Program-made: the position numbers and the translations under genes
Notes under the pieces: generated by a model
The model's input: the letters and a program-made list of their open reading frames with translations, nothing else
Databases searched by the model: none
Told to the model about the DNA's origin: nothing
Shown here: piece by piece, positions 24,600-36,360 of the stretch
Layout of the letters: each line of letters begins with the position of its first letter
Position numbering within the stretch: the first letter of the stretch is position 1
Source of the DNA: Patiria miniata
Taxonomy: Eukaryota > Echinodermata > Asteroidea > Valvatida > Asterinidae
Length of the DNA: 64,000 bases
Reading direction: 5' to 3'
Assembly (NCBI RefSeq): GCF_015706575.1
Contig: NW_024037047.1
Span: 6,142,632 to 6,206,631 of the forward strand

Positions 24600-25530
24600 T
24601 AGGCGTGCCACAAGAAAGGCTGCAGCGAAGGCCATTCTGAATCGATTGAATCGAATGCCCTCTAGGACCAGCTTTACTAGGCGTGCCTTGTCTTGTCAAT
24701 CATATTTTTCTTTTGTGTGTGCAGTCCATAAAGGATGGAAGAAAGGTTACTTTTTGTCCCGTGGAAAGCTGCGTTTAAATTCTCCACTGAATCAGTATTT
24801 ATATTGGTAGAAGTAATTCCATATACAAGCTGCAAACATGCCTGTCATAAGCTAAATATATTCTATACATAAGTCGCTTAGGTTTTGATATGATCATTCT
24901 CCAGATAGAACTCTTTGATAAGAGCGTCAAAGTTACATAACAGGGGAAGTCCCTACGCTTTCGTGTTGTCTTTTTCGATTAATATGGGGGATTAAGATGG
25001 ATATGATGCAATTGAATACACCTGTTTCTTTTGGTGAAGGCCACACTTCCATGGTTGTCTCAATCAATGAAGGAATGGCATATCATATGACTTGCATCAT
25101 CGCTTCGTTTGAAAACGGGGGAAACCCCTTTGTATCATTGAGGCGTTGCTTTATTTAGTTATAGATTTAGTTGATGATGGCCATTCAATTCAATGCCGCC
25201 AAAAAGCAAAATGTGTCTTAGCACAGAACGTCTCTTGAATTCAAAGACGAAGGCTCCCGCTGGTAATCGATTGAATCACCGTAAGTCACACTATAGTCAA
25301 TGCACAGTCCGGTCACAAGTAGCAATGATAAATGGATGTCTTTGTCACAACTCATTTTAAATTAGTAGACTGTGACTTGCCTTGAGACTGCATGACTTGA
25401 TGTGACAAACGTCTGATGAATTGTGACAAAATTAACATTTCGTTTGAGATGAAATGTGCTGTGTATACGGCATCACCATATACTGGAATTAAGCTTTAAA
25501 AATGGGGCCGAATTGCAAAACAAACTTCCT

Positions 25531-26057
25531 GTTGCTATTGTGTAGGCTACACCCCTTGCTGAACTCATGATCTTGTGGGTATAATTTTGCTGGTTGTGGG
25601 TTCGAGTCCAGCCTGGGGTTGCGATGCGTGTGTTCTTAATCTTTTGGCATGTTGCTATTATGTAGGCTAAACCCCTTGCTGAACTCATGATCTTGTGGGT
25701 ATAATTTGCTGGTTGTAGGTTCGAGTCCAGCCTGGGGCTGCGATGAGTGTGTTTACTAATCTTAAGGCAAGTAATAATGTTGCTATTATGTAGGCTACAC
25801 CCCTTGCTTAACTCATGATCTTGTGGGCATAATTTTACTGGTTGTGGGTTCGAGTCCAGCCTGGGGCTGCGATGAGTGTGTTTACTAATCTTAAGGCAAG
25901 TAATAATGTTGCTATTATGTAGGCTACACCCCTTGCTTAACTCATGATCTTGTGGGCATAATTTTACTGGTTGTGGGTTCGAGTCCAGCCTGGGGCTGCG
26001 ATGAGTGTGTTTACTAATCTTAAGGCAAGTAATAATGTTGCTATTATGTAGGCTAAA
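25531..26057 (+). repeat. Tandem array of tRNA-like SINE heads (129-bp unit)
   Basis: Units begin GTTGCTATTRTGTAGGCTA at 25531, 25651, 25779, 25908 and 26037 (partial), at spacings of 120, 128, 129 and 129 bp. Each full unit contains GGGTTCGAGTCCAGCC with a B box, or GGTTCGAGTCC with a one-base change. The two inner units are almost identical, so the last expansion is recent. A 253-codon open frame on the - strand (25,473-26,234) crosses the array. Its internal repeats are the repeat units, so it is not a gene. Confidence 0.9.
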
Positions 26058-26239
26058 CCCCTTGCATCTGACATAACCTCGGAGTGCTGCGCTTTGTTCC
26101 TGTGTGATGAGCACGAGTAGAAGCATTGCTCTTTCAGGGTAACTGAGTTTTATATGGCAAAACCTGTCCTCAGTGAGGGCGCACTGTGCAAGGGTTCTAT
26201 TACGTAGATATCTATTTACAAAAGAAGAAGCCAAAAGGG

Positions 26240-26720
26240 GACAGGTGGGTCACCCTAGTTAGAGAACCCAGTTCCTGCCTGATTTATTTTCTTAGTGGGC
26301 AGGTACTGAGGAAGATTTGGGTGGACACTTACTGACACACCGGAATATGTGCCATAAGTAGTCAGGCTCTATGTGCACCTGATTAGAGGACAATGTACAT
26401 GCAAGGGTGTCACTGGTTCACCCTAGGTAAAGAACCCATCCAGTTCCTTGTCACATTTGGTTGAAGTGAATCACACTGGGAGATGTGCAGCAATCGGCTG
26501 CCAAGATCTGTGCACGAGAGGGGTCACTTGGGTCACCCAAGGCAAAGAACCCAGTTTTTGTTATTTACTTTTGGGTGGAGTGAATCGCATCGGAAGATCT
26601 AAAGCACTTCTAGAGCACTTGTCTTCTTTCTTAGACCTCACCTCCGGATACGATACGCCCGGACAACTCCCCCCAAGCAAATGTCAACCCTTATTGACTG
26701 GGTTGCTATCATAACAGCAC
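26240..26720 (+). repeat. Diverged tandem repeat with TCACCC..AGAACCCA core
   Basis: GGTCACCCTAGTTAGAGAACCC (shortened: TCACCCTAG, AGAACCCAG) occurs near 26,247, a TCACCCTAGGTAAAGAACCCA version near 26,408, and a TCACCCAAGGCAAAGAACCC version near 26,534. The copies are 120-160 bp apart and diverged. A small open frame here follows the repeat. Confidence 0.5.
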
Positions 26721-27517
26721 ACTTTACAAAATGGGACCGAACTACAAAGTCCACAGGTTCATGGGTGAACGTCAGAGATCGGAAGACCCGCGCTGGTGGG
26801 CACCTTTTTTGGAGTAACTTGGTAACAAGTACTTGAGCTGGTTATGGTTTCATATCTGGTGTTTGCATTCGCCCCTCTAACAAACACTCGGCACCTGTTG
26901 GGACTCCCCCTAGTAATTGATTGTCAAGACTGAATATTCATATCTACTGAATACGACAGTGATCTCTACAGGAACACGACACTACCTCGAAAACAATTAC
27001 TTCGATTATTATTATGGACCAAGTCATCACCTACTGAGATATTGACTTAACCTATAAAATTATGTCATTTATTCGAGGATAATTTCAAAAATCATATTAT
27101 TTGTCATACAGAGCAAATCCAAAGGCTTACAAACTAATAAAGTTTCTCTCATGTGCTGTGTTTGAGTTTTATCCCGAAAATAAATTGTTTTCAATTGCTA
27201 GTTTTTCAGCAATACAAAAGTAATACATCTTAATAAGATATATCGAGCAAACGAAATCCACCCATGTTTAGTCATGGAATGATTAAGTTATTAATACTTA
27301 TAATTCACGCGTATCTTTTTTTTTAAACGTTAGGGGTAGAAAAGCACCCCAAATAAAAAAAATAAATTCTATTTCAGAGGGCCAGGGTTGAAAACATCCT
27401 AAATAGATTAAAATGTACCCTTTTTCCGTTGACATTAAACATACAAATTGAATCTTTGATTGGAAAAAAACAAATCGAATATGCTGAAGTGCACACATTT
27501 TGTTTATTTAATTAATC

Positions 27518-27800
27518 TATTTCTTTCTTACTTACTTTAAGGCTGGGAGGCCCATATACAGTGGAATCCACTGGTCTCCCATGGGGCCAGCCCAGTAAGG
27601 AGAAGACAATGTGAAGAAATTACAGTTTCAGATGTGGGAGATACACCCCATAAGAATATTATAGAAAACCAACGGAACCATGTAGGGACTGAAAACCTAA
27701 TACACATTATTGGCCCATGCAGGAATCGAACCCGGGTCACAGCGGTGGAAGTCGATGAAAGTACCGCTACGCCAACCCAACTCCCCTGAAACTGTTTCCC
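27518..27800 (-). mobile_element. tRNA-derived SINE
   Basis: On the - strand the head reads GTTGGCGTAGCGGTA (A-box region), then GGGTTCGATTCCTGC (B box at 27,722-27,732). The body includes GAGACCAGTGGATTCCAC, and the element ends in an AAAGTAAGTAAGAAAG tail near 27,520. Head, body and short A-rich tail make this the best-formed SINE in the window. Confidence 0.7.
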
Positions 27801-28410
27801 ATCATCCGTAGGTAGAACAATTTTAAACCCCCAATAGTACAGGGATGGCAGAGATATGGTAATACCGTGGCTCAATAAAATGTCTTCATGGGTGGTATTT
27901 CAAGTTTTGTTTTCAGTTTGTTTTGTCACCATAGTTACAGACTTCTATTTTTGTTTGATCATTACAGCCGACCCAGATTATCAATTCCAAGAGTTTTCCC
28001 TATTGGGAGGGCCCCCTTTTCGGTTCTATTGTCACCCTATCGTGTTTTATTTCAGAACTTTGGGATGCCTTATCAATAACTGAAGTGGGAAGATCCACAC
28101 ACGTTGATAAACCGACGACCCCGACTTACATTTTATTTCGTGTAAGGATTTATCAGGTGAATTATGGCTTTATATCTACCTTCCTACATACCTTCCGATC
28201 GGTGGGCAGGTACTGGACAGACAATGGCAGACTTTTAAAGATGTAGTACTGCCTGTGTTCTTCAATATTGTTTACCTGACCGTGTTTCAATTGGTTTGTT
28301 TGAAGGGAAACATGATTGTTTTGAATCAAATTAGGTTTTGCCCTTCACCGACGTATAAACACTGTATACTCAGTGTGTTACCTTCCAAGTGAAAGTTGGA
28401 AAAAAATCAC

Positions 28411-28475
28411 TCGGGTGGGACTCGAACCCACGACCTCCTGCTTTCTAGTGCAGATGTCTAGTGCAAGATTGTTTT
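28411..28475 (-). repeat. tRNA-like 3' half
   Basis: On the - strand GTGGGTTCGAGTCCCAC forms a perfect T-arm, and a CTGC/GCAG stem sits where the anticodon arm should be. No matching 5' half or acceptor stem was found, so I call it a tRNA-derived repeat rather than a tRNA gene. Confidence 0.4.
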
Positions 28476-28599
28476 GCCTGTCCCAGAGAGGCTTGCTTAG
28501 TGTCCTCTGTGACTGCCTTACTGACCGATTAACCGTCTGACCGGCTGACCGACTCCCCGAATGACTCACCAAGGAGCTGTGTTTCATAGCTCCCCGCTG

Positions 28600-29790
28600 A
28601 TCCTAGCTCACTTGTGAATTTGACTGATTTTGACTGACTGTCCCTTGGGACTTTCGTCAGTCTGGGATCGGACCAGCTTCGCGAGGCTTGCATGTAAGCG
28701 TACATTACATCACACGTGCATTAGTATGGGACCGCTTGTTCCATTGACTTTTACGATTCACGTTTAGGCAATAGGTCAAATCATGAGAACTTTTATCATA
28801 CTCCCTATTTATCATGACGTCACCAAAGCAGCCCATTCTACAAACTTTTAAGCCATTCTGAAGTAATTGAATATAATCTTGCGCAATCTGGGACTACCCG
28901 CGAGGCATGTCTATTTTTTTTAAACAGCTGTTCACTCTGACAAAATTATGATTCATCGTGTCAAAGTTCCTCTAAGACCATTGACTATCCATAATACAAT
29001 ACCCTTCCAGTAAAAGAACAAAGAAAATGTTTCAGATGACTGATTATTGATCATGGTGTCATTTGAAACAAAACGGGAATTCCCCGCTTTATTGTTTTCT
29101 TATCAGTCGTTTGCTTCATATTCGAACTTTGGAATCCATTATCGATTGTAGATCACAACCTCTGTAAGATTTAAACATCGAAGCGGCTCAGGTGACATAA
29201 CGAATACAAACAGTCTGAGAACGGTGATTAAGGATAAGCACTTGTGTTACACAATGTTCTCTGGAACATTAGAAATTGCGAAATGCTTGGGCCTTTTCGT
29301 GCCAATACCCTCCTAGAATCGTCAAAGTCCACAACGAGGCTTTGGAGATGTTGATGGTCCCAGAGGGCCAGACTACTTTTTTTATTTTATCTATCTCGCT
29401 GACTGACTCACTAACTGTCACATGTACTTTAGACTTTCATAAGTCTCACCCTGACCCAAAATTTGTATTTGCTGGTAACAGCTGCTATAGAGCCAGACTA
29501 CAGTCCTCTTTGCAATATCTGGCTGACTTACTCACCGACTGTCACTTGTGAATGAGATTTTCACAAGTCTAGCCCTGGCCCAATATATGACTTCGCTGGC
29601 CCAAGAGGCCGGCCTACAGTCATCTCTGACTGACTGACATACCGACTGACTGTCAGCAATACGACTTGCATATGCCTCACCCTTGCCCAATATTTTGCTC
29701 AAAATGACTACCTAGTCATTTCAGACCAAATTGGCTTGGGACCAGCTTTAGTAGACTTGTCTAGTCAATTTTTTTCGTTTGCAGGACACA
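28600..29790 (+). repeat. TGACTGAC-rich diverged tandem repeats
   Basis: Units of roughly 120 bp carry GACTGACTGWCAY, CACTTGTGAAT, TCTSRCCCTGGCC and AGAGGCCGGCCTACAGTC. The best units lie at 29,330-29,720. Related text occurs at 23,730-24,040 and 5,690-5,880. No coding exon seen. Confidence 0.5.
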
Positions 29791-30281
29791 CATCACTGTG
29801 AGAATGTAGAGCCCAATTACTATCATTAAACGGGTCTTTCGGTGCAGTTGAGCCGGTCACTATATGAGGCTTGGCACCTCTTGAAGTGCTAATAATGTGT
29901 CATTTAGGCCTCTGCTCAACGGGAAGATTTTGGAGGATTAAAGAAATGTTCTGGGGTAAACAATACAGATATTCCTTTGCCCAAAGTGACACACGAGTCA
30001 TGAGCTCTCTAGAACCATTGCCTGCATGCTAAAACTGACAACTGTGTTCTGTATGCACGCCATCCATGATATATCAGTAAACACGTGCCAGTGCAATCAA
30101 CACGGGTCACACAATTATGAGCTGAACCGGTTCCCCACAACAACGAACACGCCATAATAGTAGGCAAGCCGTGCCGTGAGCTTTTACAGGGTTTTTTTTA
30201 GAGTGAAGAGTTTTCAAGTTTTTGATTTTCTATCCGGCTGGAGGCTCTCAACCCGAGCCTGACCTGGGTTTAATCATTGTT

Positions 30282-30663
30282 AGCCTGCCTGCGTAATTTT
30301 TATTCCTAGGAGGGTTAGGGGCAATGTCATGAATAATTCATGTTTATCCATGAGAACGGACAATGACATCAACAGCATTGTTGTTAGTTACTCAACCAGT
30401 TACAATACATTAAAGCATTTTAAAGAACGGTTGTCGTCGAGCTACCACACAATAGCCTAGTGGATAGCGAGATGAGCTATGGTCGTCGCTGCATGCTCAT
30501 TTTCATCAGCTATTTTTCTTCTCCAAATGTATCACTGAGATAATTTTAAATTAAGGGGAAAATAGAACGAGAACCTAAGTCTTGCAATGATTCAAAGGAA
30601 AAACTGAATTATTCATGACATTGCCCCTAACCCTCCTAGGGAAAAAAATTACGCAGCCTGCCT
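30282..30663 (+). mobile_element. MITE with 9-bp TSD, copy 2 (B box deleted)
   Basis: The element spans 30,291-30,654 (364 bp) and is flanked by the perfect 9-bp duplication AGCCTGCCT at 30,282-30,290 and 30,655-30,663. The termini are GCGTAATTTTT and its inverse. It is nearly identical to copy 1 at 2846-3233 but lacks 28 bp that in copy 1 hold the B box. The A-box match TAGCCTAGTGG is kept (30,453-30,463). The high identity implies recent activity. Confidence 0.9.
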
Positions 30664-31709
30664 AACCCGTGTGCGCTGGAACCGTGTAAAAACTGTACTA
30701 TGGAGTCTTATTAGTAAAGCTAGGGTTCCTAAAATCTCAGTGTTGGCTTTGGGTACAACACGGAGATTTTGGATATGTGTGAAATACCTGTGTCATCCAG
30801 GTCCCTTGTAATGTGTCTGACATTTCAGGTTTCAGGTATATATTATTTCGTTGTTCATGGATGTTCGGCTATATATGCAGCATTCTGATTATGTAAATTA
30901 CTTTAATTTAACGAACATAGGCCTACAGATGACAAACTGTTTTTAGAGTAAGCCGGTTTCCTGTTACGATTTAAGTAGAATCATTCTTAAAAGTGCGCCG
31001 TCATTATGACTTGTAGGTCTTTCCTTTTATTTATCATATTTCATTTTTCAAATTCATTACCATTTCAGCTCACTTCATTTCAAGAGGTGGAGCAGCTTAT
31101 TATTTCCGATTTTTTTTTTTACTTGGACAGACTATTCAAAGGCCATTTTCCATGAGTTACTAAAAATACATTTTACAATAAATTCTCTTTGAATTTTTGT
31201 GCAAACGTCAATGGGTTTCAGAGAATATGGCCGTAGAATCGTGGTCCCTTTTTAAGTACACCCGCCAGTAAATAAAACTGCTGTTTACAAATCCTAGCAA
31301 CAGTTAGCTAGTCTCACATCAAGTCTGACTAATCATACAGCCACAGTTGAGTGTAACCATGAGGCACGAATGAGAGGCTACGAAGAGAAAAAAATATCAA
31401 GCAGAGAGAACTAACAAAAATTGCATGCACACAATTTTCCTGTATATATTACATCGCAGTTATTTTCAGTGAAAGAGCCGGATCCCGCAAACAAAGACTG
31501 TGATCACTTGTTGTTGTAGAGCGAGTGCCTTCATTCTTCAAGCCATAGCTTCCGAGAAGTTGGAGTTATATTTTTAGACCATGTCATTTATGACGTCATG
31601 TCGACAGGCAACCGACAGACAAAACAAACGCCTTAGCAACTTTCTCACAGCTATTTTGCCTATATATTTCATCACTTTAAACCATCCACAAGATTTCAAG
31701 TGCTATACA

Positions 31710-31852
31710 CAGGCATGTAACTGGGAAGTCACAAAAAAGAGGAAATTCAAATCTTTCCAAGACTTTGTACAGTGTTTTTCTATATTCAATGACACACATG
31801 GGAAGTGAAAAAAGAGGAAAACCAGCTGATCCGAGGAAAAGTTGCATGCCTG
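31710..31852. mobile_element. 143-bp MITE with CAGGCATG ends, copy 1
   Basis: Inverted ends CAGGCATG / CATGCCTG bound 143 bp containing AACTGGGAAGTCAC and GGAAAAGTTGCATG. A second, more decayed copy lies at 51,963-52,100. CAG-type ends suggest hAT, but I saw no clean 8-bp duplication. Confidence 0.65.
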
Positions 31853-32531
31853 TGTACACAGTATAATTAGTAGGGAATAGAACGCTTTACTGAAAGTCGG
31901 CAACACGCCACAGTGCTAACATCAAATTTTGTAAAAAAAAACAAAACAAACAAACAAATAAAAAAAGCCATTTGTTTACATCTAGAACCACAAATTTTGA
32001 CGAACAAATCATTTGCAAGCCTTAGTCTAAAGGTAATTCACAGTAGTACATAGTAAGACCAAATTTCAAAACCTCACTTTAGTATATCCAAGACCAAAGC
32101 CGAAAAAGGGACACAAATTCTGAAAAGTTCGAGCAAACTCTATTTTGTTATTGATTAGGCCTACGCCTAGATCCTGTGCAATAAAAAAATAATAATATTT
32201 GAACTTTGTCATTTGCAGGTAAAATGTCAATCTTAGGGCTTTTAAAATGACCTGGAAAACTATAGCTCTGCAAGATATTATAAATAATATCTACAGTAGG
32301 GTGGACTAACATCTGGACGGATGAGCACTTTTACGACTGTGGGCCTTACTTTGAAAACAAACGAAAAATCTCAACGGAACAACAGAATAGACGAGACTAT
32401 TTTGGCTAGTTGCCGAAACAGCTTAAAAAAATGCTCATCTTGCAATGCTTTTTACTAGAAAAAGAAGCACAATTCTCTGCGATTGTTTCTTTTAGTAAAT
32501 CATAATTCATATACCGCTAACATTTCTTTAG

Positions 32532-32644
32532 GAATGCCCTATTCGCTGGTACCGCTGCAGCTATGGTTGTAGCTTGCTATGCATGTTACTATGGGGGCGA
32601 CATCGGGGTCATACCTGCGTACCCTGGACGTCGTCGACGTCGAG
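32532..32644 (+). CDS. Putative internal exon, membrane-segment protein
   Basis: The acceptor ACATTTCTTTAG precedes, and the donor GAG|GTAAAT follows. In the frame that joins the next exon it encodes 37 residues: a hydrophobic, small-residue stretch (LFAGTAAAMVVACYACYY) that could span a membrane, then GGDIGVIPAYPG and five arginines. The exon starts one base before a codon and ends one base into a codon. The exon at 33,288 supplies exactly the two bases needed. I do not recognise the protein. No upstream exon was identified, and at least one more would be needed to join it to the exon at 6981. Confidence 0.3.
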
Positions 32645-32688
32645 GTAAATTAACACTTCCCTGCACGAAGATAAAAATAGGTCCTATA

Positions 32689-33207
32689 TTAAAGGTATAG
32701 TCCATCATTTGTAATTTGTGCATTTTGTTCGTTTGAAGCAACAAAAGTGTTCAAAATCTAATGAAGGATACTGAACAACTAACCTGATGAAGTTTCAGCT
32801 CAGCTTCAGCTGTATATTCCGAGAAAAACAGCATTCTAGGATCTCAATTTCAAATCAAATGTTGCTGAATCATGTTTTGAATTGTTTTGAATTGCAGCTA
32901 TACGCGATGTCGCGCACTGATCCGACGAATTATAGCAACCGCGCGCGCCTGTGCGTCGTGCCAATGCTTGCGCGCGCTGCGCCGAATAAAATAACGAACT
33001 ACTAATTTAAATTTTCTTACGGTGCGTCTTAAGACGCACCGTTGGAAAGGCCTTCTTTCGTTGATTACTTCAAAATGATAGCTTGCCAGAAAGATTAATT
33101 TCACAGGGAGTTTAGTCCACTTACTATCTTTCAACCAAGTATGTTTTTCAACAATAATACGCCAGTTACTTTTTCGGATGGCTGCAAATGATGGACTACA
33201 GCTTTAA
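32689..33207. mobile_element. TTAA-flanked MITE in putative intron
   Basis: TTAA lies at 32,689-32,692 and 33,204-33,207. The ends are inverted, AGGTATAGTCCATCATTTG and CAAATGATGGACTACAGCT. A perfect 24-bp palindrome (ACGGTGCGTCTT and its complement) lies at 33,019-33,042. It differs in sequence from the AGGGAATATAC family but shares its size, its TTAA target and its central palindrome. Confidence 0.75.
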
Positions 33208-33287
33208 GTTCGGAGGTAACAATGCCTGCACAAAAAAATGAAGGGACACCGATTTCCACATTGATTGTTGATTTTCTTTTCCTGCAG

Positions 33288-33445
33288 GCAATGCCCTTCC
33301 GTTCATGAAAAAAATCTTTTGGAAGTCATCTCACATGAGTTGTTGCTGTGTATGGGATAAACAACCGGTGGGTGTAGTTGCTAGGATTGCAGTGTATGGC
33401 GAACTTGAATACAAGCACAGAAAACCGGTTTTTGTGTACACCTGA
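33288..33445 (+). CDS. Putative terminal exon of the same unknown gene
   Basis: A strong acceptor (TTTTCTTTTCCTGCAG) precedes. Read in the phase left by 32,532-32,644, the exon gives 52 residues and a stop (TGA, 33,443-33,445): a GNALPFMKKIFWKSS start, then HMSCCCVWDKQPVG with a triple cysteine, and a basic C-terminus ending FVYT. The triple cysteine and lysines next to a membrane segment would suit a palmitoylated membrane protein; that is inference. No family recognised. Confidence 0.3.
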
Positions 33446-33449
33446 TCCG

Positions 33450-35839
33450 ATTCAATCACGCAAGCGCAGTCCATTGAAAATCAATTATAGCCTATCGTCT
33501 GACCGTGATGTGTTTAAACAAAGACAACAGACGTCGTGATTTCGAAATATTCAGACATTACGCACCATGAATAATAATTGTTGCTTGATTTGACCTGTGA
33601 AACTCTCAGCTAATATAAAAGGATGAACATGAATAAAACGGCTGCAAACTGCTTACTGACTGGATTGACCTGAAATACATAAATCAACAAAATAAGACAG
33701 CCTTATTGTTTCGATCCTCAAATATTATGTTATGATCGAAACGTTAGGCCGTCTATAAGTTTGCTGATTTATAATCGATACGGATCATATGTTCCACGGG
33801 CAATAAAATTAACGTACAACCCCCCCCCCGCCCCACCCCCCAAAAAAGGAACAAAACGGAATGCATTGTAAAAGTAGTTAAAAAAAAAAATGGTTATACA
33901 TTGAGGAAGAATAAATTAATAAAAATAGACAAACTTTTGCCGAATGTTTGAAATTGGACTTGCTTGTGTGATATCCTAGCTCATTATATCGCTGTGGGTT
34001 GATCGCAGACTAGCCGTGAATGGTACATGTAATTTACCTTTCCGGTGTAATGCAGTTATAGCTTTCGGTTTGGTGAATTTGTAATTACATGCACATAGGA
34101 ATATCGGAAATCGCCGGTTTAATGAGAAAATGCCTGCTCGGAGTGCAGTGAAGCGAGGGCTGGTGCCGGTCACTCCGTGAATTGAATACATTGCATCTTT
34201 CGGAAATCATTAAAGGTGGTTTTATAACAATAAAAAAAATGTGCCCGCGGGCACACTCTTCAAAATTTGAATTGAAATACTGCGAAGTACCCATCCACTG
34301 CATGGGACATAGAAGTTACATACATTAACACGTTGAACGAGAACCATCTTCCAGGCGTTGATTTAGGGACAGTACACGAGAGGATGCGATTCGGCATCTT
34401 TTGAAATAGAAATGCCAGCAGCGAACTACAAACGACTCGCACACTTTGTGCATAGGTTTCCCTGTTTTCTCAAGATGTATGACGAATCCACTGTGCTGAA
34501 TACTCAACAGGGTAATTTGTACGCATCCTACCTAAGATTTGCGCAATTTTGTTGATTCAAACGGGACAAAAAATCCTCAAATGCATGCCAAGAGCGCGCT
34601 TGGTTCTGCAGGAACAGATGATTATCACCACAAAAACCGGAGCATGCATGAATGATTGCGCAAGAACAGCTACAGTTCAATGAAAATTAAGGGAGTTATC
34701 TATTGATTATTCGATAAGGAAAATGTTATTAATAAACATGATCGGATTTTTTTTTTTACATCACGTACAGGAATCCACTAACATGTACTACCATAAGAGA
34801 AATAGTAATGCAAAGCACTACGATGCGTTTCATATAGTTTTTCTTTCTTGAAGGAAATGCGAGTTGAACCCTACTACCCGATGTCCATGTTTTGCTAATT
34901 TTGTAAAGTATTTTCGCGACGAGCAGGGGCGACGAGATGAAACAAAACTGGCCCTAAAATTTCGGATAATTTGTATTCAGTTACCATTTCAGTGTTATTC
35001 ATTTTACCATCTCCCAAAATGATATATAGAGAGTTCTGATATGAACGAAGAATATGAAAACCAAGCGCCAAAACGTATACAATGCGCCCTGAAAACGGCC
35101 CATAATGCGTAGTTTGCCTACTGGCCGGTTTTTAAGAGCCCCCCCCCCTATTTTGGAAAATGATACTCCCCCCTCATCCCTATTTGATTTTACGGAGGCT
35201 AAGTGTCCGGTGAAAAAACACGTGTCGACATTTCAGCACGGATGTGCAACTGTGCCCCTTCTTGGTGATGCCCCCACTTTGAAAACCGTTCCGCCGCCGC
35301 TGGCGACGAGTTCTGTCAATAAATGGCAAAATCACGCGCAGGCCATGAACAAATGAAGTTTGAAATCTGGACTTTGAAAAAAACATCCACGATTTTTTTT
35401 GTTATTTATTTTACCTGTGAAGCTCTCAGCTAATCTAAAAGGATGCATGGAAATGAATAAAAACGTCTGCAAACTGCTTACTGACTGATGGATTGACCTG
35501 ACACAAATCAACAAGATTAGACGGACGGCCTAATTGTTTCGATCTTCATAGAATCATTCTCATTCGCGTTTGAGAAAGGTTCTGTTGATTTCTAATCTTA
35601 AAGGAGCATATTCATGCGTCCACCTTGTAGAGTTGAAAGTATTTTTAAATAATGTTTGGACGAACGCGTAATTGCAATTGGGATCTATGGGAGTCGATTT
35701 GCAGGTCTGCACCCTTAATGCGGTTAGCTTTCGGTGTTTTTTCCTTCTGTATAGCAATTCGTCTGTTTTTGTGTAATGGCATAATGCCTGATGCAAACTA
35801 TGCTGTCAATGTTTTGCCACTTCTACTGGCCTTTATATC
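33450..35839. other. Intergenic, nothing recognised
   Basis: Text near 33,590-33,760 (GTGAAACTCTCAGCTAAT, CTGCAAACTGCTTACTGACTG) recurs at 35,410-35,550, and text near 34,600-34,860 recurs at 36,470-36,720. This indicates an old segmental duplication of about 1.9 kb offset. No exon seen. Confidence 0.45.
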
Positions 35840-36360
35840 TTAAAGGGAATATACATCATTTGCTTTTGCTGTAATTTTCAGAAATGGATGGAATTGGGGG
35901 GTTGGAAATATAAAGCAAATATAGTTGCACTGACTTTTTGGAGGTTTTGGGTTCGAAAATGCTATAAAAACCAAGAAAAACGATCATTTTCCTGTAGTCT
36001 GGTTCCCTGACTCCATATAAGAAGAAACAGAGCAGTTTACATACATTGGGGAATTGTAAGGTCAGGGAACCAGTCTAGCTGGCTCGTACCCGTTCATAGG
36101 TTTGTAATCGATTGCAAACAAGTGCAATGGTCAATTGGGGCCAGTATTTGAAAAAAAGCCAGTTGTTTCCAACGCTGATCGGCCGATCAGCGTTGGAAAT
36201 TGATACAAAAATACCACTTTTCTTGAAAATGACAGTATACCAGGTGCCATAATTTTACAGGATGCTTCAGGCTGTCATTTACCAACATCCTATTAAGGTA
36301 TTTCGCAAAAACTTGGTAGTTTTTTTTTCGATGTTTGCAAATGTTGTATATTCCCTTTAA
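35840..36360 (-). mobile_element. TTAA-flanked MITE family, copy B
   Basis: TTAA lies at 35,840-35,843 and 36,357-36,360. It is inverted relative to the copy at 58.9 kb. It carries the perfect 34-bp central palindrome at 36,166-36,199 and the GTTCCCTGAC / GTCAGGGAAC inner pair. It is very close in sequence to copy A, so both moved recently. Confidence 0.85.

Noticed and set aside
25473-26234. 253-codon open frame on the - strand, longest in the window
   Set aside because: Its peptide repeats match the 120-129 bp tandem DNA unit of tRNA-like heads. It has no promoter and no domain.
28411-28475. Possible tRNA gene
   Set aside because: Only the T arm and part of an anticodon arm are convincing. 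The 5' half and acceptor stem are missing.
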